This document shows positions 20,673 to 21,301 of a DNA stretch of 21,301 nucleotides, one piece after another. Below the pieces are notes generated by a model, which was not told the DNA's origin, ran no database searches, and was given only the letters and a program-made list of their open reading frames with translations. The DNA lies in NCBI GenBank assembly GCA_030450335.1, contig JAKDIS010000038.1:1-21301 (forward strand), written 5' to 3'. The translations under genes and the position numbers were made by a program. Each line of letters begins with the position of its first letter. Position 1 is the first letter of the stretch. This DNA is from Corynebacterium sp. (GTDB taxonomy: Bacteria > Actinomycetota > Actinomycetes > Mycobacteriales > Mycobacteriaceae).

Positions 20673-21143
20673 TCAGGATATGCCGATGACGCAGTTCCCT
20701 GGCGTGCTCGTGGTGCCGGACGCCGAGACCTCGATGCGGTCCAGGTCGCCGTTGAAGATCTCGGCTCCCGTCGAGTATGTCGTCGCGGTGACCTCGAGTT
20801 CGAAGGTCGTGTCGGTGGTGGTGCCGTCATTCTCGACGTAGGTGATGTCCACCGTGTCGCCGGGTTTGCCGTGGTAGGTGACGTGCGGCGTGTTCTTCTC
20901 GTGGTCGATGTCGATGACGCCCGGGTCACAGGCGCCGTCGGCGTCGGACGCCCCGAGCACGGGCGCGTCGCCGTCGCGCGGCGCGGCGTCCTCATCCGTG
21001 CCGGACGTGTCGTTCTCGCCGGACGCCGTGGCGTCCTGCGTCGTAGCGTCCTGCGCCTGTTCGGAGTCCCGGGCCGACGGGGTGCAGGCGCAGAGCGCCG
21101 CCGCGGCGGCGAGCGCCAGGGTGGTGAGCGTGGTCTTCTTCAT
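20673..21143 (-). CDS. Small secreted lipoprotein of unknown function
   Basis: A 156-residue protein that starts MKKTTLTTLALAAAAALCAC: a signal peptide whose lipobox LCAC directs lipid attachment at Cys20. An acidic, Thr/Asp/Glu-rich linker of about 50 residues follows, then a domain of about 85 residues rich in beta-type alternation (HVTYHGKPGDTVDITYV, TTFELEVTATTYS). Two cysteines, one in GACDPGV and one in the C-terminal GNCVIGIS, could form a disulfide outside the cell. I do not recognise the family. The ATG at 21143 has GAGG before it; the frame is open to 21266, but that part is basic and lies over the promoter, so it is rejected. A good promoter lies 40-68 bases upstream. Confidence 0.8.
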   Translation of the reverse strand: MKKTTLTTLALAAAAALCACTPSARDSEQAQDATTQDATASGENDTSGTDEDAAPRDGDAPVLGASDADGACDPGVIDIDHEKNTPHVTYHGKPGDTVDITYVENDGTTTDTTFELEVTATTYSTGAEIFNGDLDRIEVSASGTTSTPGNCVIGIS

Positions 21144-21182
21144 CGGGCCTCGGAGAGTGGAGAGCGGGGGAGGGTTGCCGGA

Positions 21183-21211
21183 ATCGTAGGTGGCGTCCTG
21201 TCGGGCGTCAA
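21183..21211 (-). promoter_or_regulatory. SigA-type promoter of the lipoprotein gene
   Basis: On the - strand TTGACG (21211-21206) and TACGAT (21188-21183) are exactly 17 bases apart, the best housekeeping-type promoter in the window. The transcript would start near 21176, giving a leader of about 33 bases. Confidence 0.65.
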
Positions 21212-21238
21212 TCGCCGCGCGGCACCGACCCCGCGCCA

Positions 21239-21287
21239 CGTGCCGGATCCGCCCTTTCCACGGCACGCGCGGCCCGAATCCGGCACG
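21239..21287. repeat. Inverted repeat with three CGTGCCG/CGGCACG copies
   Basis: CGTGCCGGAT (21239-21248) and ATCCGGCACG (21278-21287) are perfectly complementary arms. A further CGGCACG at 21261-21267 gives the left arm an alternative partner. It lies upstream of the lipoprotein promoter near the window edge and may be an operator or the end structure of a gene outside the window. Confidence 0.5.
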
Positions 21288-21301
21288 CGACGCGGGGTTG
21301 C

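Overview
The window is GC-rich actinobacterial DNA, most likely from a high-GC Corynebacterium or a close relative. The basis is codon use, a clpB promoter with a HAIR (HspR) operator, and close matches to the corynebacterial GlxR and DtxR operator consensuses. Several genes also have a TAnnnT -10 box only 6-7 bases before the ATG, as in leaderless corynebacterial transcripts. I saw no tRNA, rRNA, insertion sequence or CRISPR array, and no stretch over 300 bases lacks a gene.

Region 1 (1-6507, + strand) is a tightly overlapping operon. It holds the end of a Dpp/Opp-type ABC permease, a fused two-domain ABC ATPase, two luciferase-like flavin monooxygenase homologues (the second short), and a large FAD/NAD(P)-binding protein. 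The layout suggests import and oxidative breakdown of a small organic sulfur or nitrogen compound. The permease frame is broken by an in-frame TAG followed by an A-rich patch foreign to its surroundings; this is either pseudogenisation or an assembly error.

Region 2 (6498-9316) is clpB, with a dense regulatory region (GlxR-like palindrome, HAIR operator, SigH-like promoter) and a 68-base near-perfect hairpin downstream.

Region 3 (9352-13842, - strand) has two overlapping pairs: an SNF2 helicase with a SWIM zinc-finger protein, and an iron-siderophore-binding lipoprotein with an erythromycin-esterase-family protein. The second pair lies behind a DtxR-like box. This suggests, by inference only, iron-regulated esterase processing of an imported siderophore.

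Region 4 (13999-17666, + strand) is an ABC-2 exporter (ATPase and permease) followed by a DesK/NarL-type histidine kinase and response regulator, a typical drug or envelope-stress efflux module.

Region 5 (17733-21143) contains a two-domain rhodanese whose catalytic Cys is replaced by Ser, a stand-alone PTS EIIA(Glc)-like protein, a small four-helix membrane protein, and, on the - strand, a short-chain dehydrogenase and a small lipoprotein.

A recurring oddity is short in-frame tandem repeats (9-, 12- or 15-bp units) in linkers or termini of at least five unrelated proteins. One array spans the stop/start junction of the siderophore-binding lipoprotein and the esterase-like gene.
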